Shown one piece after another: positions 32,103-43,701 of a stretch of 64,000 nt of DNA. Within the stretch, counting starts at the first letter, position 1. Each line of letters starts with the position of its first letter. Made by a program: the position numbers and the translations under genes. Source of the DNA: Candidatus Fermentithermobacillaceae bacterium (lineage in GTDB: Bacteria; Bacillota; Sulfobacillia; Fermentithermobacillales; DUSS01); NCBI GenBank assembly GCA_020725645.1, contig DYEQ01000101.1:35161-99160 (forward strand), written 5' to 3'. The notes beneath the pieces are model-generated. The model was given only the letters and a program-made list of their open reading frames with translations, did not search any database and was not told the DNA's origin.

Positions 32103-33452
32103 TTATGCGTCTTTTGTTGCTGCGATGAGTCCCTGAGAAGTCGCCTTTGTCGGGACCATCTCCCTGAGCTCTCCGGCCCAATCCGGTTTGCCGTAGAACC
32201 AGCACCTCACGTACGACCGGGTGACTCCGGTGAGCATCCCCCTGTACGGCTCTTCCTCCACCAGGACTTCAACAGGTACTCCTACATATCTACGATGGAA
32301 GCTCAGCGACAGTTCCCGCGCGACCTTGAGGACTTCTTTGAGCCTGGTGGACTTCTCCTTCTCCGGTACCTTTCCGGGCAGGGCTGCCGCGCGGGTCCCA
32401 GGCCGGGCGGAATACCGGAAGGCGTGAACGCGGGAAAAACCGATATCCCTTAGCGCCCGGAGGGTGCTCTGGAAGTCCTGATCCGTCTCCCCGGGAAAAC
32501 CCACGATGATATCGGTCCCGAGTCCAAGGTCCGGAGCGATCCGGCGGGCCGACTCGGCGATCTTCGCAAAGGACGCAAGAGTATACCTTCTGCCCATGAG
32601 TTTGAGTATCCTGTCGCTGCCGCTTTGAAGGGGGAGGTGTAAATGGTGGCAGACCTGGGGCATCCTGAGACAGTCCAGGAGCTCATCGTCCACATCGTGG
32701 GGCTCGAGAGAACTCAGTCTCAGTCTCACGAGACCGGGCAACCGGCAGATCTCCTTCACCAGGGTGGAAAGGGGCGGCGGTCCGTAGAGCCCGAGATGGG
32801 TCCCGGTCAGCACAAGCTCCTTTTTCCCCATCCTGATGAGTTTTTCCGCCTCTTTCAACACTTCCTTGAGGGGCCTTGAACGCGAGGGCCCCCGAGCGAA
32901 GGGCACTATACAGTAGGTACAGTAATCGTCGCACCCTTCCTGTACTTTAAGATAGGCGTGGGTTAAGGTGGGGTGTTCAACGAAAGCTTCTTCGAAAAGC
33001 TCGCCCTTTTCGTGGGGCCGGATCTTCACCACAGTCTGCCCGGGTCCATCCTTCAGCGCTTCCTCCAGAGCTTCCAGGGCGAGGTCCTTCCCTCTGACGC
33101 CGGACACCGCCACGACCCCTGGGAGGTCCGCCACCTGGTCCGGGGCGATCTGGGAATAGCAGCCGGTAACCACCACTTTTGCGCCCTGTCGGGCGAAGGC
33201 CCGTATCGCTTGCCGCGCTTTAGCTGCGCTCCGTCCGGTCACGGCGCACGTGTTTATGACGACAATGTCCGCCGGGCCTTCTTCGACCACGCGGTACCCC
33301 CGGCGCCGGAACAGCTCCTTCAGGTAGTCGGTGTCGTACTGGTTCTGCCTGCATCCGAACGTCTTGACGAAGACGGTGGGCCCTTTTGGAACCTTGTCAT
33401 TCGTCATCGTGGGGCTCGTCATCACGGAAATTGAATCATCGTCCATTTGCAA
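32103..33452 (-). CDS. mtaB: tRNA t6A37 methylthiotransferase MtaB
   Basis: Radical SAM CDDYCTYCIVPFARG, MTTase N-domain KTFGCRQNQYDTD, TRAM C-term; located near rsmE/hrcA. Confidence 0.93.
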   Translation of the reverse strand: MQMDDDSISVMTSPTMTNDKVPKGPTVFVKTFGCRQNQYDTDYLKELFRRRGYRVVEEGPADIVVINTCAVTGRSAAKARQAIRAFARQGAKVVVTGCYSQIAPDQVADLPGVVAVSGVRGKDLALEALEEALKDGPGQTVVKIRPHEKGELFEEAFVEHPTLTHAYLKVQEGCDDYCTYCIVPFARGPSRSRPLKEVLKEAEKLIRMGKKELVLTGTHLGLYGPPPLSTLVKEICRLPGLVRLRLSSLEPHDVDDELLDCLRMPQVCHHLHLPLQSGSDRILKLMGRRYTLASFAKIAESARRIAPDLGLGTDIIVGFPGETDQDFQSTLRALRDIGFSRVHAFRYSARPGTRAAALPGKVPEKEKSTRLKEVLKVARELSLSFHRRYVGVPVEVLVEEEPYRGMLTGVTRSYVRCWFYGKPDWAGELREMVPTKATSQGLIAATKDA

Positions 33453-33458
33453 GTCCTC

Positions 33459-35810
33459 TTAAACCGTATGGTCGTCTTTAACTCTATCGCTCCCCTCGGG
33501 ACTCGCACGCGGCGAGGTCCGCCGGGCGGGCAGACCCGCTTTAAATCTTCTCAGTCGCAACGAATTGGACACCACGGAAACCGAACTCATGGCCATCGCG
33601 GCCCCCGCCAGCACGGGCGAAAGATATCCCAGAGCCGCTAGCGGTATGCCCAACGTATTGTAGATGAACGCCCAGAACAAATTCTGTTTGATGACTCTCA
33701 TAGTAGCTCTGGAAAGCTTTATCGCCTGCGGAACAGCCCGCAGGTCGCCCTTCATTAAAGTAATGTCCGCCGACTCCATAGCTATATCGGTCCCGGTGCC
33801 GATGGCCATCCCTACGTCTGCCTGAACGAGACTCGGGGCATCATTGATACCGTCACCGACCATGGCAACGACGGATCCAGCATCCCGCAACTCCTGGATG
33901 CGCCCAGCTTTCTCTCCAGGCAGGACCCCGGCGATAACGTCCTCCGAACGAATGCCCACTCTCTTCGCCACAGCCAGGGCGGCCTCCTTCGTGTCCCCCG
34001 TCAGCATTATCACCCTGATGCCCATTGCGGCGAGTTCCTCGATGGCTTCGACGGAACCATCCTTGACGGTGTCGGCCACGGAGACGAGTCCTACGAGTTT
34101 TCCGTCTTCCGATACGTAGAGCACGGTCTTCCCCTGGGCCGCCAGGCTTTCCCCCAGGTCTCCAGCAGAGGCAAGGTCAACCCCGTTGGCTCGGAGAAAC
34201 CGGGCCGAACCCACCAGAACCCGTTTCCCGCCGACGGTAGCTTTAACCCCCTGCCCCGGCACAGCTTCGAATTCCTCCGCTTCAACGAGGGAGATGCCCC
34301 GAGCTGAAGCTTCGCGCACCAGGGCTTCACCTAGAGGGTGCTCCGACGGTTTCTCCGCCGACGCAGCGATCTTGATGAGCTGAGACTCGGCACGGGCACG
34401 ATCAGCGCCGCCGGCAGAGGTGCGGTCATCGCCGCGTTGGTCAGCGCGCTCCCCGTGCTCTTGATCCTCGAGAGCGATGACGTCCTGGACGGACGGACGG
34501 CCGACCGTTATGGTCCCGGTTTTATCGAGCACCACGACGTTCACGGAATGCGCTCTTTCCAGATGTTCTCCGCCTTTGATGAGGATCCCCATTTCCGCAC
34601 CTTTCCCGGTCCCCACCATTATCGCGGTAGGAGTGGCGAGACCCAGAGCACAGGGACAAGCTATGACCAGCACCGCAGTGGCGTTAAGGAGCGACCTGCC
34701 CACATCCCGCGATAGAAACAGCCAGGCAGCAAAAGTGATGAGAGCTATACCGATGACCGCCGGGACGAAGTAGCCGGCCACCACGTCGGCCAGTCTTTGA
34801 ACCGGAGCTTTAGATTCCTGAGCTTTCTCGATCATCGCCACGATTTGCGAGAGCACTGTGTCCTTGCCTACCCGCTTCGCTTCGAACTCGAAGCTCCCGT
34901 GCAGGTTGACCGTTCCACCGAGGACCATGTCGCCCGGCTGCTTATCCACGGGGACGCTTTCCCCGGTAAGCATGGACTCGTCCACCGAACTCGAACCCTT
35001 TGTCACGACTCCGTCCACCGGAATCCTGTCGCCCGGCCTCACAACCAGAACATCCCCGACTTCCACTGAGGCGACGGGAACCTCAACCTCCGCACCGTTT
35101 CTTATGACCAGTGCCGTAGCCGGCCTGAGGTTAGCCAGTTTGCGGATGGCCTCCGAAGTACGTCCTTTCGCCCTCGCTTCGAGGTATCTACCGAGGATTA
35201 CCAGGGTTATGATTATCGCCGAACTCTCGAAGTACAGCGGGCCGCCTGTAAAAGCCATGGCCAGACTGTAGAAATATGCGGCGCTGGTCCCGGAAGCTAC
35301 GAGGACGTCCATGTTGGCCATCCGGGCGCGAAGCGTGTGGTAAGCACCCCTGTAGAACTGCCATCCTGCACCGAATTGAACAGGCGTGGCTAGAACCATC
35401 TGGAAATAGGGGTTCATGAGGACGTGGGGCATGGGCAACCTGCCGAGATGCCCCAGCATCGTGAGGACCAGAGGCAGCGACAGTGCCGCGGAAAAGAGGA
35501 AGTACCTCTTTTGGATCATGATTTCTCTTTCCCGCGCGCGTTTCTCTCTGTCTCTCGTATCCGATTCTTCCCCGGCATGCACCCGGGCTTCGTACCCCAG
35601 CTCGTTTACCGCCCGGGTTATGCGCTCGACCGATATGGCTGCCGGATCGAATTTCACGCTAGCTTTTTCTGTGGCGAAGTTCACCGCCGCCTCGGAGACG
35701 CCCGGCAGTCCTCGGAGCAACCGTTCGATATTGGCGGCGCATGCGGCGCATCTCATACCACCGAGGTCCAGGGTGACTTTGTAGTTTTCATCTTCGGCGT
35801 GTTGTGACAT
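33459..35810 (-). CDS. copA: Copper-translocating P-type ATPase
   Basis: [64 protein letters not shown] at 35810. Confidence 0.93.
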   Translation of the reverse strand: MSQHAEDENYKVTLDLGGMRCAACAANIERLLRGLPGVSEAAVNFATEKASVKFDPAAISVERITRAVNELGYEARVHAGEESDTRDREKRAREREIMIQKRYFLFSAALSLPLVLTMLGHLGRLPMPHVLMNPYFQMVLATPVQFGAGWQFYRGAYHTLRARMANMDVLVASGTSAAYFYSLAMAFTGGPLYFESSAIIITLVILGRYLEARAKGRTSEAIRKLANLRPATALVIRNGAEVEVPVASVEVGDVLVVRPGDRIPVDGVVTKGSSSVDESMLTGESVPVDKQPGDMVLGGTVNLHGSFEFEAKRVGKDTVLSQIVAMIEKAQESKAPVQRLADVVAGYFVPAVIGIALITFAAWLFLSRDVGRSLLNATAVLVIACPCALGLATPTAIMVGTGKGAEMGILIKGGEHLERAHSVNVVVLDKTGTITVGRPSVQDVIALEDQEHGERADQRGDDRTSAGGADRARAESQLIKIAASAEKPSEHPLGEALVREASARGISLVEAEEFEAVPGQGVKATVGGKRVLVGSARFLRANGVDLASAGDLGESLAAQGKTVLYVSEDGKLVGLVSVADTVKDGSVEAIEELAAMGIRVIMLTGDTKEAALAVAKRVGIRSEDVIAGVLPGEKAGRIQELRDAGSVVAMVGDGINDAPSLVQADVGMAIGTGTDIAMESADITLMKGDLRAVPQAIKLSRATMRVIKQNLFWAFIYNTLGIPLAALGYLSPVLAGAAMAMSSVSVVSNSLRLRRFKAGLPARRTSPRASPEGSDRVKDDHTV

Positions 35811-35962
35811 ATATTCGCCTTCTTTCGAAGTCTCTTCAATCGCCGGGAGTGGCGGCTGAAGCGGCCCGCTCTCCCAGGGAGAGCCGATGGAACTCTCCAC
35901 GGTCCTTTGCCCAAGACGTATGAGCAGGCAACTGGTGTAATACCAGCTTCCGGCTCTTACAG

Positions 35963-36718
35963 CTAGTCTGAGCCTGGCGTCGAGCTTTGCAGCGTAAACA
36001 CCACGAGGCCCACAGCTATTATGCAGGCGGTTTCCGCCGTGAGGAGGTGAGGCCCCAGGGAAACCGGGACGAAGCCCCGGCGAAGGGCCGCCTCCACTTC
36101 GGAGTCGGAAAGGCCGCCCTCCGGGCCCACAAGCACGCCAACCCGCCGTTGTGCCGCAACTATTTCCCTCAAATCCGAAGGTGTCCCCAGAAGACCCTCC
36201 CACGCCAGGATCAGCTTCCCCTGAGGGACGCTGGCGGATTCCACACTCGTGAGGTCCTCGAGATGGACCGGGTATCTTATTTCCGGCCCGGACGTTCTCT
36301 TGCTCTGTTCCGCTGCGGACAGCGCGATCCTCCGCCACCTCAAAACTTTCCGCTCCCAGCCTGATTCATCCGGGTTCGGTACCGACCTCGAACAAATCAC
36401 CGGCGTTATGCTCGTGACCCCAAGCTCCGTTGCCTTTTCCACCACCAAATCCATCTTGGACGCTTTCAGCATGCCGGCAAAAAGGTGAACCTCGTACCCG
36501 GGCGGCGTCACGGGCACGGCGGAGAGGACCCGTCCGGTGATACCATGGGGCGAAATCGACTCCACCACTGCAGAATAAAGAGAACCGGGAGTTACGGCTT
36601 CGAAGATTTCTCCGGGCTTCAACCTGACTACTCTGGCATGCTTGCCTGGATCACCCGAGAGAACTATCAGATTCTCCCTTACCATGGACTGGTCAATGAA
36701 GAAACGGTAGACGGTCAT
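35963..36718 (-). CDS. rsmE: 16S rRNA (uracil1498-N3)-methyltransferase
   Basis: [50 protein letters not shown]. Confidence 0.94.
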   Translation of the reverse strand: MTVYRFFIDQSMVRENLIVLSGDPGKHARVVRLKPGEIFEAVTPGSLYSAVVESISPHGITGRVLSAVPVTPPGYEVHLFAGMLKASKMDLVVEKATELGVTSITPVICSRSVPNPDESGWERKVLRWRRIALSAAEQSKRTSGPEIRYPVHLEDLTSVESASVPQGKLILAWEGLLGTPSDLREIVAAQRRVGVLVGPEGGLSDSEVEAALRRGFVPVSLGPHLLTAETACIIAVGLVVFTLQSSTPGSD

Positions 36719-36890
36719 CGGCGTTTACTCGTGTAATCCTCACTACCAAGCCCCACATGCGTCCGCTCATCTGCCAAGTCCGGTGAATCGGGAACACAGG
36801 ACAGGATATATGCTGCCGGAAGCTGTACCGCCAGGACCTGCAGCTTCTCACTCAACCACAGAACTCCAGCGGACAAAACAGCACGCTTCT

Positions 36891-38072
36891 TCAACTCTGA
36901 CCATCGGCACCGGCGGCCCGTCTCATCCGGCGAAAAAAGGAGTCGCCTTTCTCTCCGGCGCTCTTGCCACCGCCGCCTTCCTGAAGCTTCTTGAGCTCGG
37001 CAAGAAGAGCTCTCTCCTTCGCCGTCAGCTTAGTGGGTACCGTTACGTTAACCCTTACGACTAGGTCGCCTCTGTGGCGCGACCCAAGTTTGGGCATACC
37101 GCGGCCCTTCAGCCGTATTTCGGTACCGGGTTGAGTCCCTTCGGGTATCCGCAGCGGTATTCTTCCGTCGATGCCGGGGATCTCCACTTCGGTACCTAAA
37201 GCAGCATCAGGGTAGCTCACGGAATACTCCATGATCAAGTCGTCGCCTTGACGGACGAAGAGCCGGTGGCGTTTTACCCTGATGAGGACGTAAAGGTCAC
37301 CGGATTCTCCGCCCCTCGATCCGGCGTCACCCTGACCAGATACCCTCAATCTCAAGCCCGAATCCACGCCCGGGGGTATTTCGACGGTGACCGTTTTCCG
37401 CCGTCTCACCGTTCCCTTCCCGCGGCAGTCAGGGCACGGGTCTTCGATCACTTTGCCCCGTCCCCCGCACCGCGGACAAGTGGTGACCGTCACGAACTGG
37501 CCGAAAACCGTCGTTCTTTCAGAGCGAACCTGTCCTCTACCGTGACATACCGGGCAGGTCACCGGTCTGGAACCGGGTCGCGAACCGGTTCCGTCGCAGG
37601 TCGCGCACTTCTCCAGCCGGTCGATGGTGACATCCCTGGCGCCACCACGAAACGCTTCCTCCAGAGAAAGCTCGACCTCAACTTCGATGTCCCGGCCCCT
37701 CTCGAGTACCGTGCCGGTGCGGGATCGGCTGCCCCCCAGTATTTCTTCGAATTCCTCGAACAGGTTTCCGAACGGGAAGCCGAAATCGGAAAAGACGTCC
37801 CTGAACGTCCCGCCGCTGTATCCGGAAGGTCCCGAACCAGGCCCCGCTACAGGGCCGTTCGGGTTTCCGCAGGCGTCGTAATTTCGCCTCTTGACGGGAT
37901 CGGAGAGCACCTCATAAGCTTCATTTATCTCTTTGAATTTCTCCTCGGCAGACTTGTCCCCCGGGTTGGCGTCGGGGTGGTACTTCCTCGCCAGTGTCCT
38001 GAAGGCTTTTTTTATCTCCTCGTCGCTGGCGTTCCGGGGAACGCCGAGAATTTCATAATAGTCCTTGCTCAA
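36891..38072 (-). CDS. dnaJ: Chaperone DnaJ (type I, J domain + 4 zinc-finger repeats)
   Basis: [38 protein letters not shown] (HPD present); four CxxCxGxG repeats. TTG start overlaps the upstream stop (TTGA). Confidence 0.97.
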   Translation of the reverse strand: MSKDYYEILGVPRNASDEEIKKAFRTLARKYHPDANPGDKSAEEKFKEINEAYEVLSDPVKRRNYDACGNPNGPVAGPGSGPSGYSGGTFRDVFSDFGFPFGNLFEEFEEILGGSRSRTGTVLERGRDIEVEVELSLEEAFRGGARDVTIDRLEKCATCDGTGSRPGSRPVTCPVCHGRGQVRSERTTVFGQFVTVTTCPRCGGRGKVIEDPCPDCRGKGTVRRRKTVTVEIPPGVDSGLRLRVSGQGDAGSRGGESGDLYVLIRVKRHRLFVRQGDDLIMEYSVSYPDAALGTEVEIPGIDGRIPLRIPEGTQPGTEIRLKGRGMPKLGSRHRGDLVVRVNVTVPTKLTAKERALLAELKKLQEGGGGKSAGEKGDSFFRRMRRAAGADGQS

Positions 38073-39652
38073 ATGTTCACGTCCTCCACATCCTCGCCGG
38101 ACCCGGCTCCGGCTTCCTCGTCATCTTTCTTCTTAATTATCGTGTTTATCCGCAATATCGCTTCAGCTATTTCCCCTGCAGCTTTCAGGGCATGGATTTT
38201 GACGAGCGCCGGGTCAACTACACCGCGCTCGAACATGTCCACGATCTCACCGGTATCACAGTCCACTGCCAGGTTATCGTTCCCCGTCCGCGCCTGGGCG
38301 GCGAGCACCGCTCCCACCTTTTCAAGGGGATTGAAACCGGCGTTGGCCACTATTTGGGCAAGCGGCTTCTTCAGGGCCTCGATCACGCACAAAAGCCCGT
38401 ACGCGCTCATTCCATCGAAGCTGTCTCTCTTACCTTCAAGAGCTCTCGAACAGGCTATTTCGACGGCACCGCCTCCCGCCACCACCCCGCCTTTCACCGC
38501 TGCCTGAACCGAGGAAGCAGCGTCCGTACAGATCCTTTCGCGTTCGCCCATGACCTCCCGGGTGGCCGCCCCTACGAGTATCGTGGCCATGGGTTTTCCC
38601 TCTCCGCCTAAGATTCTGATGTGCTCGAGCTCGTCGTCTTCGTAAACGCGCTCCGCGGAGCCGAGATACTTCAATAGCTCCGCGCTCGTCTTCTTCAGAC
38701 TTGTGCGCTTGAGAGCTCTTGCGCCCGTGTGTTCAGCTGCTCGCCTCAACTCCCGCGATGGAACCCTGGATACCACCATTACCCCGGCGTCCGTTAAGAT
38801 CTCCTCAGCCAGGTCGGACATTCCGCCGTCCACGATGCAGAAGTTCACTCCCAGATCGATGACCTTTTTGAGATTAGCTTTGAACTCATCTTGGAGTTCC
38901 AGATACCGCCGGAAACCCGATTCGGTGGCAAGAGCTTCCTCCTCAACCTTTTCAGGTTCCAGGCTATCGTCTATCACCAGCACCTTTGCCCGTTTGACCT
39001 CTTTGGGCATCTCGCGGGAGAACCTCTCCTTGCCGATGATGACCCCGGCAAATACCTGGTTATCAGCGCCTTCCACCGCCAGAATCGTCTCCGCCAGTTT
39101 AAAGCGAGGATCGAGCAGCTTCTCCATCCCCACCATTCTCGATGCCGATATAACGAGGTCAGCTATGTCCTCATGACCTCTTCCGGCGATCAGAGCTACC
39201 TGTCTCAGCAGCGGATCATCGAGGCTGGATATACGTCTCGCCCTCGACGCCATGATCTCCTGGGCCATCTTCACCCCGGTTTTCAAGCCGTCGATGAGCT
39301 TGGTCACAGGCACCCCGCGGAGCGCCTGGTTGAGTCCTTCGGCCAAAAGAGACCCCGCCATGATCGTCGCGGTCGTGGTACCGTCGCCCACTTCTTGTTC
39401 CTGAGCTTTGGCGGTACTCACGACCATCCTGGCGGCAGGATGGTGAACGTCCATCTTGGTGAGGATGGTCATGCCGTCGTTGGTTATCACCACTTCGCCG
39501 AAGCGATCCACCAAAAGCGTATCAAGACCTTTGGGACCTATCGTTCCCTCCACCGCCGATGCAATGGCCCTCACCGCGCTGGCGTTAGTCAAAAGCGCCG
39601 CGAACTTCTCGTCCACCTCAGCCCCGGACGATGCCTGTTTAGGACTCACCAT
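38069..39652 (-). CDS. Archaeal-like (Group II-related, bacterial Group III) chaperonin
   Basis: [86 protein letters not shown]. Resembles thermosome/CCT rather than GroEL. Confidence 0.95.
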   Translation of the reverse strand: MVSPKQASSGAEVDEKFAALLTNASAVRAIASAVEGTIGPKGLDTLLVDRFGEVVITNDGMTILTKMDVHHPAARMVVSTAKAQEQEVGDGTTTATIMAGSLLAEGLNQALRGVPVTKLIDGLKTGVKMAQEIMASRARRISSLDDPLLRQVALIAGRGHEDIADLVISASRMVGMEKLLDPRFKLAETILAVEGADNQVFAGVIIGKERFSREMPKEVKRAKVLVIDDSLEPEKVEEEALATESGFRRYLELQDEFKANLKKVIDLGVNFCIVDGGMSDLAEEILTDAGVMVVSRVPSRELRRAAEHTGARALKRTSLKKTSAELLKYLGSAERVYEDDELEHIRILGGEGKPMATILVGAATREVMGERERICTDAASSVQAAVKGGVVAGGGAVEIACSRALEGKRDSFDGMSAYGLLCVIEALKKPLAQIVANAGFNPLEKVGAVLAAQARTGNDNLAVDCDTGEIVDMFERGVVDPALVKIHALKAAGEIAEAILRINTIIKKKDDEEAGAGSGEDVEDVNI

Positions 39653-40668
39653 CCACTCCTCCCACCGAAGAAATCAGAGAGCTTTTCTTCCACGAATCTC
39701 ACGATAGCTACCGCTCGAGCGTAGTCCATGCGCTTCGGCCCGAGCACCCCGATCTTGCCCAGCGCGGAGCCCAACCGGAACGTTCCCCGTACGAGGCTGC
39801 AGTCTTTAACACCATAGAGCGGGTTTTCCTCACCTATCAGCACGCTCACAGAACTCTCGGCGGGAATGTCGAAGAGCTTGTCGACGACCTCCTCACTCTC
39901 CAGAGCCGAGAAGACCTCGCCAGCCTTTCTCGAATCCCTGAATTCGGGCTGGTTGAGGATGTTGGCCTGACCGCCCATATAAAGACGTTCTTCGCGTTCG
40001 ACCAAAGCGTCGGCCAGGAAATCCATCAGCGTGGTTATGACCTGACCGTATCTGGAAACCTCGTCTTTCATCGACGCCAGACGGCCCGGCAGATCCGCCA
40101 TCTTCCGACCGGCCAAATTCGTCGTAAGCATACAGGAAAAGGCGTTCATGTCCTTATCGGTCATGGGCGGGATGTCCACCAGACGGCTCTCGACAAAACC
40201 GGTCTCGGTGGTGATGACGACGAGAGCTCTTTCCGGCCCTACCCTTAGCAAATGGACGGACTGGCACGACGTAGTATCCAGTTGAGGCCCGAGGACGAGA
40301 GAGAGGTAATTCGTGGCCTCCGACACGACCCTGGCGGTTTCCCGAATCAGAGAAACGATGTCCCTCACCCGGGAACTCAACTGTCCTTCAATCCACCGGG
40401 TCTCCTCCTGGGAGAGCTTGGTTTCCTCCATCAGCTCATCCACGTACACCCTGTAACCGCGATCGGATGGGATCCTCCCCGCCGACGTGTGAGGCTGCAC
40501 CAGGTAACCCATTTCCTCAAGGTCGGCCATTTCGTTCCTTACGGTAGCCGGAGAAAGTCCAAGGTGATATTTCCTGACCACCGTGCGCGAACCCACAGGC
40601 TGACCGGTCCTTATGTGCTCCTCAACCACGGTGCGGAGAATCGCGGTTTTCCTTGCGTCCAGCCGCAA
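39646..40668 (-). CDS. hrcA: Heat-inducible transcription repressor HrcA
   Basis: RKTAILRTVVEEHIRTGQPVGSRTVVRKYHLGLSPATVRNEMADLEEMGYLVQPHTSAGRIPSDRGYRVYVD. Confidence 0.97.
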   Translation of the reverse strand: MRLDARKTAILRTVVEEHIRTGQPVGSRTVVRKYHLGLSPATVRNEMADLEEMGYLVQPHTSAGRIPSDRGYRVYVDELMEETKLSQEETRWIEGQLSSRVRDIVSLIRETARVVSEATNYLSLVLGPQLDTTSCQSVHLLRVGPERALVVITTETGFVESRLVDIPPMTDKDMNAFSCMLTTNLAGRKMADLPGRLASMKDEVSRYGQVITTLMDFLADALVEREERLYMGGQANILNQPEFRDSRKAGEVFSALESEEVVDKLFDIPAESSVSVLIGEENPLYGVKDCSLVRGTFRLGSALGKIGVLGPKRMDYARAVAIVRFVEEKLSDFFGGRSGW

Positions 40669-40686
40669 CAGCTGGTTCCTCCTCTC

Positions 40687-40713
40687 TTAGCACTCCGCCT
40701 TGCCGAGTGCTAA
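40687..40713. promoter_or_regulatory. CIRCE element upstream of hrcA-cpn-dnaJ
   Basis: TTAGCACTC-cgccttgcc-GAGTGCTAA, exact CIRCE with 9-nt spacer. Confidence 0.98.
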
Positions 40714-40722
40714 CCCGAGAGA

Positions 40723-40751
40723 AAAGTACCACGGCCGGATGAGTCTGTCAA
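40723..40751 (-). promoter_or_regulatory. Promoter candidate for hrcA operon
   Basis: Minus strand TTGACA - 17 nt - TACTTT just upstream of CIRCE; -35 perfect, -10 weak. Confidence 0.5.
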
Positions 40752-40835
40752 TAAAGTGCACTAGTTCAGGTCATGCGATACACCGACCCGTGCCGAGTGT
40801 CTCTTTCCATCTGCTTTACATTCATCTGAGCGTAG

Positions 40836-41549
40836 TCACTCTACCCTACCAACAGCAGCTAACTTATCCGGCTGTAATACCGTAACGAAACCGCCACGAT
40901 ATTCGATAAGTCCGTCTCGCCGCATCTTGTTCAACATATTCGTCACGGTGACGCGAGAAACACCAAGTAAGGCAGCCATTTCCTCATGAGTGAAATGCAC
41001 AGGAAGTCTGACCGTACAGCCCTGGCTCCGCCCGTACTTAAAGCACAGGCGATATAGACAGGCGGCCAGTCGCGTATAAGCGTCGTTGAAGACAAGGGAC
41101 TGCAATTGCGATAGGAGTAAACGGTTTTCTCGCACCAAATAGAGGAACAGCGCGTACAGGAGTTCCCTGTCGCGCTGTACCATCTGCCTCGATACGGAGT
41201 AGATGACGACGTCGGTAATGGCCGTAACTTCTACAGGGCTGGGACACCCATCAAAGGCGGATACTTCGCCAAAGACGTTGCCCTCAGTGACGATGGCTAG
41301 CGTTTTTTCCCGGCCATCAGGATCATATATCGACAACCGCACCCTACCCTGGTCAACATAGAAGATATCTTCGTTGCAGCTGCCCTGCCGAAGCAAAGTG
41401 CACCCGGCTTTGGAGTACCGCCTGACAGCCCCCTGGGTCTCTTTTAACCGGCTAAAATCGAACTCGGAGATCCAGGGCAGTTCGTGCAGGATGTCACCCC
41501 TGATCGGCCTGTAGTCCTCTGGTTTTCTCACCGGTATCAATCCTCTCAC
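40836..41549 (-). CDS. Crp/Fnr family regulator
   Basis: cNMP-like domain GCTLLRQGSCNEDIFYVDQGRVRLSIYDPDGREKTLAIVTEGNVFGEVSAF; HTH THEEMAALLGVSRVTVTNMLNKMRRDGLIEYRGG. Confidence 0.94.
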   Translation of the reverse strand: MRGLIPVRKPEDYRPIRGDILHELPWISEFDFSRLKETQGAVRRYSKAGCTLLRQGSCNEDIFYVDQGRVRLSIYDPDGREKTLAIVTEGNVFGEVSAFDGCPSPVEVTAITDVVIYSVSRQMVQRDRELLYALFLYLVRENRLLLSQLQSLVFNDAYTRLAACLYRLCFKYGRSQGCTVRLPVHFTHEEMAALLGVSRVTVTNMLNKMRRDGLIEYRGGFVTVLQPDKLAAVGRVE

Positions 41550-41593
41550 CGGGGAAAACCACCCCAGCTAACCTAGCCAGAGCAACCCCTCTC

Positions 41594-42076
41594 CTATCGT
41601 TTCCTGGGCGGCGGCCAATCCCCCGGCTTGAACAGGACCCTTGCAACCGTCCCCATGATTTCCTCTCGCTGGCGCATCCGGGGTACCACAGCCTCGGCAT
41701 TTTCCCCCCATACGATACCATAGCTGAGCAGAGTACGGAATCGATCAAAATCCCAGGCCGGATTATAGCCTTTTTCCCTGAGGGCTTTGTACTCCTCGAG
41801 AACCTCAGGGAACTTATAGATAACCCACCAGTGAACCCGGACTTCTTCGGGGATGTCAGCGTTTTCCTCAAACCACAGGTGGACTCCTTGCTCTTTGGCG
41901 ATCCGTTCCGCCTCCGGGAGCAAAGCATGGTAGTCATCCGGGTAGAAAGGAGGACTGAAGGCACAGCGCTTGGCTTCACCCGCGACGCACTCGGCAAAAG
42001 CTGTGATCATGCCAAGCATGAACGACCGCCGGTCGAGCAGTTTGCACAAGTCGATGCTAGCATCGAACTTTCCCAT
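41594..42076 (-). CDS. Hypothetical protein
   Basis: 160-aa ORF in line with flanking genes; no family recognised. Confidence 0.6.
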   Translation of the reverse strand: MGKFDASIDLCKLLDRRSFMLGMITAFAECVAGEAKRCAFSPPFYPDDYHALLPEAERIAKEQGVHLWFEENADIPEEVRVHWWVIYKFPEVLEEYKALREKGYNPAWDFDRFRTLLSYGIVWGENAEAVVPRMRQREEIMGTVARVLFKPGDWPPPRKR

Positions 42077-42170
42077 TCTGATCCTTCCTCCTCGGTTCTA
42101 TACGCCCCTTCTATCGCGCCTCCTGTTGACACTCACACCTGCTAAATATAGCTGCTTTGGGTACGAAGCT

Positions 42171-43583
42171 TCAGGCGGAGTAATTACTCTCGGCTTCAGC
42201 CGGTGCCTTCAGCTTGCTAACTCGCCCATACCCTGTTATGATGGCGAAAATCAGAAACACCAGCATGACCCAAGAGTAGAAGTTGTGCAGAGGAATGACA
42301 GCTGGCGCTACTGCCACGGCCCCTTGTGCCTGAGATGTGATCATGGCCGGCACAATGGCGTGTACTGTCCAGGGTACTATGAAACAGAAGGTGACACCGG
42401 TACAGTCCATCAGGTTGGCCCGCCGGTACCCGTCGATGCCGCACCGGCCTCCCATGTCGCGTATGATGTCACCGAGGGCCAGCATGGCCACAGAAATCAC
42501 GCCCGTGATCATACAGAGCAACCCAATGGAACCCACGATGGTGGCCTCCGTCTTCCTTACAGATCCAGCCAGACGGCCAGTCATACCTGCTATGCTTTCG
42601 ATGACACCGTTTTCTTCCATGACCCCTAACAGGGGGAACATGGCAAGCAGAAAGGCTACCGTGGGGAGGCTACCCATGATGGCATCGAGCAGGATACCTT
42701 GGACCTTAAAAGGCGCGGGAAATCTGAGTAGATCCACTGGCTTGAAGACCCCACCCAACAACGCGACCACCACCCCAATTACCACACCCCAGGATAGGGA
42801 CGTGATCAAATGCTTGCCACGCAAAGTGAGGAAGATAATCGTGGCCGGAACGGTCAGCATGAGTATGGTACGGGGAGCAGCCTGCAACCCAAGACCAGTA
42901 ATGGCATGTGCGGACCCGCTTTGGCCACCGAAGAAGAGATACAAGAAGAAGGCGATTACGGCTACCGGTATCGAGTATTTCGTACGGGTGCGGACCACCC
43001 CACCTATGTCCACCGCCTGCGTGGTGGCGGAGGCAATCGTGGTGTCCGAGATCGGGGACAGGTTATCGCCAAACGCTGCTCCGGCGACGATGGCCCCTAT
43101 GGCAAAGGCCGGATCGGCTCCCACCAGGCAGGCGATCGGGTACAGGATGGGCCCGACGACGAAGTACGTTCCCACAGACGTCCCTGTCGCAAAACTGACC
43201 AGGCAGGTTAAGACGAAGGTTGCAGCGACGAAGACCTTACCAGTCAAGCCGAGATCGATCAAGTACACGGCCAGGGTCTGAATCAAACCGCTCTTGCTCA
43301 GTAACGCACCTGATACAGAAGCGAGGATTACAGCCAGTGCGATTACCCCGAACATGGGCTTGGCTAAGCCTTTTATCAGTGCCCGGCCGTAGGCTTGTTG
43401 ATCCTTGGCAAAAACGACCCCACCGATCAGGCCCATGAAGAAGGCCATTACATATCCTTGTATATTTGCCTGATGCGTTGCGGCTATTCCGATGAAGACG
43501 ACGCCGATTAGGAGAGGCATCAGTCTGCCCAGAGTTCCACCGTAGAACTCCAGCGAAGGGGACTTTTTCTCCAATTCACACAC
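42171..43583 (-). CDS. NhaC-family Na+/H+ (or substrate/H+) antiporter
   Basis: Multi-TM, FATGTSVGTYFVVGPILYPIACLVGADPAFAIGAIVAGAAFGDNLSPISDTTIASA. Confidence 0.9.
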   Translation of the reverse strand: MCELEKKSPSLEFYGGTLGRLMPLLIGVVFIGIAATHQANIQGYVMAFFMGLIGGVVFAKDQQAYGRALIKGLAKPMFGVIALAVILASVSGALLSKSGLIQTLAVYLIDLGLTGKVFVAATFVLTCLVSFATGTSVGTYFVVGPILYPIACLVGADPAFAIGAIVAGAAFGDNLSPISDTTIASATTQAVDIGGVVRTRTKYSIPVAVIAFFLYLFFGGQSGSAHAITGLGLQAAPRTILMLTVPATIIFLTLRGKHLITSLSWGVVIGVVVALLGGVFKPVDLLRFPAPFKVQGILLDAIMGSLPTVAFLLAMFPLLGVMEENGVIESIAGMTGRLAGSVRKTEATIVGSIGLLCMITGVISVAMLALGDIIRDMGGRCGIDGYRRANLMDCTGVTFCFIVPWTVHAIVPAMITSQAQGAVAVAPAVIPLHNFYSWVMLVFLIFAIITGYGRVSKLKAPAEAESNYSA

Positions 43584-43701
43584 CTCCCTGCTTTTTACGA
43601 TAACCCGGTACTCTGTCTGTTACGTTACGTTCTCCCTCCTAACCACCCCCTTGCCCCCGACCGGGGCCGCGTGCCCCGCAGTAAACGGCCCCGCAACAAC
43701 G

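Noticed and set aside
42337-43281. 314-aa plus-strand ORF
   Set aside because: Antisense to the NhaC-family antiporter gene.
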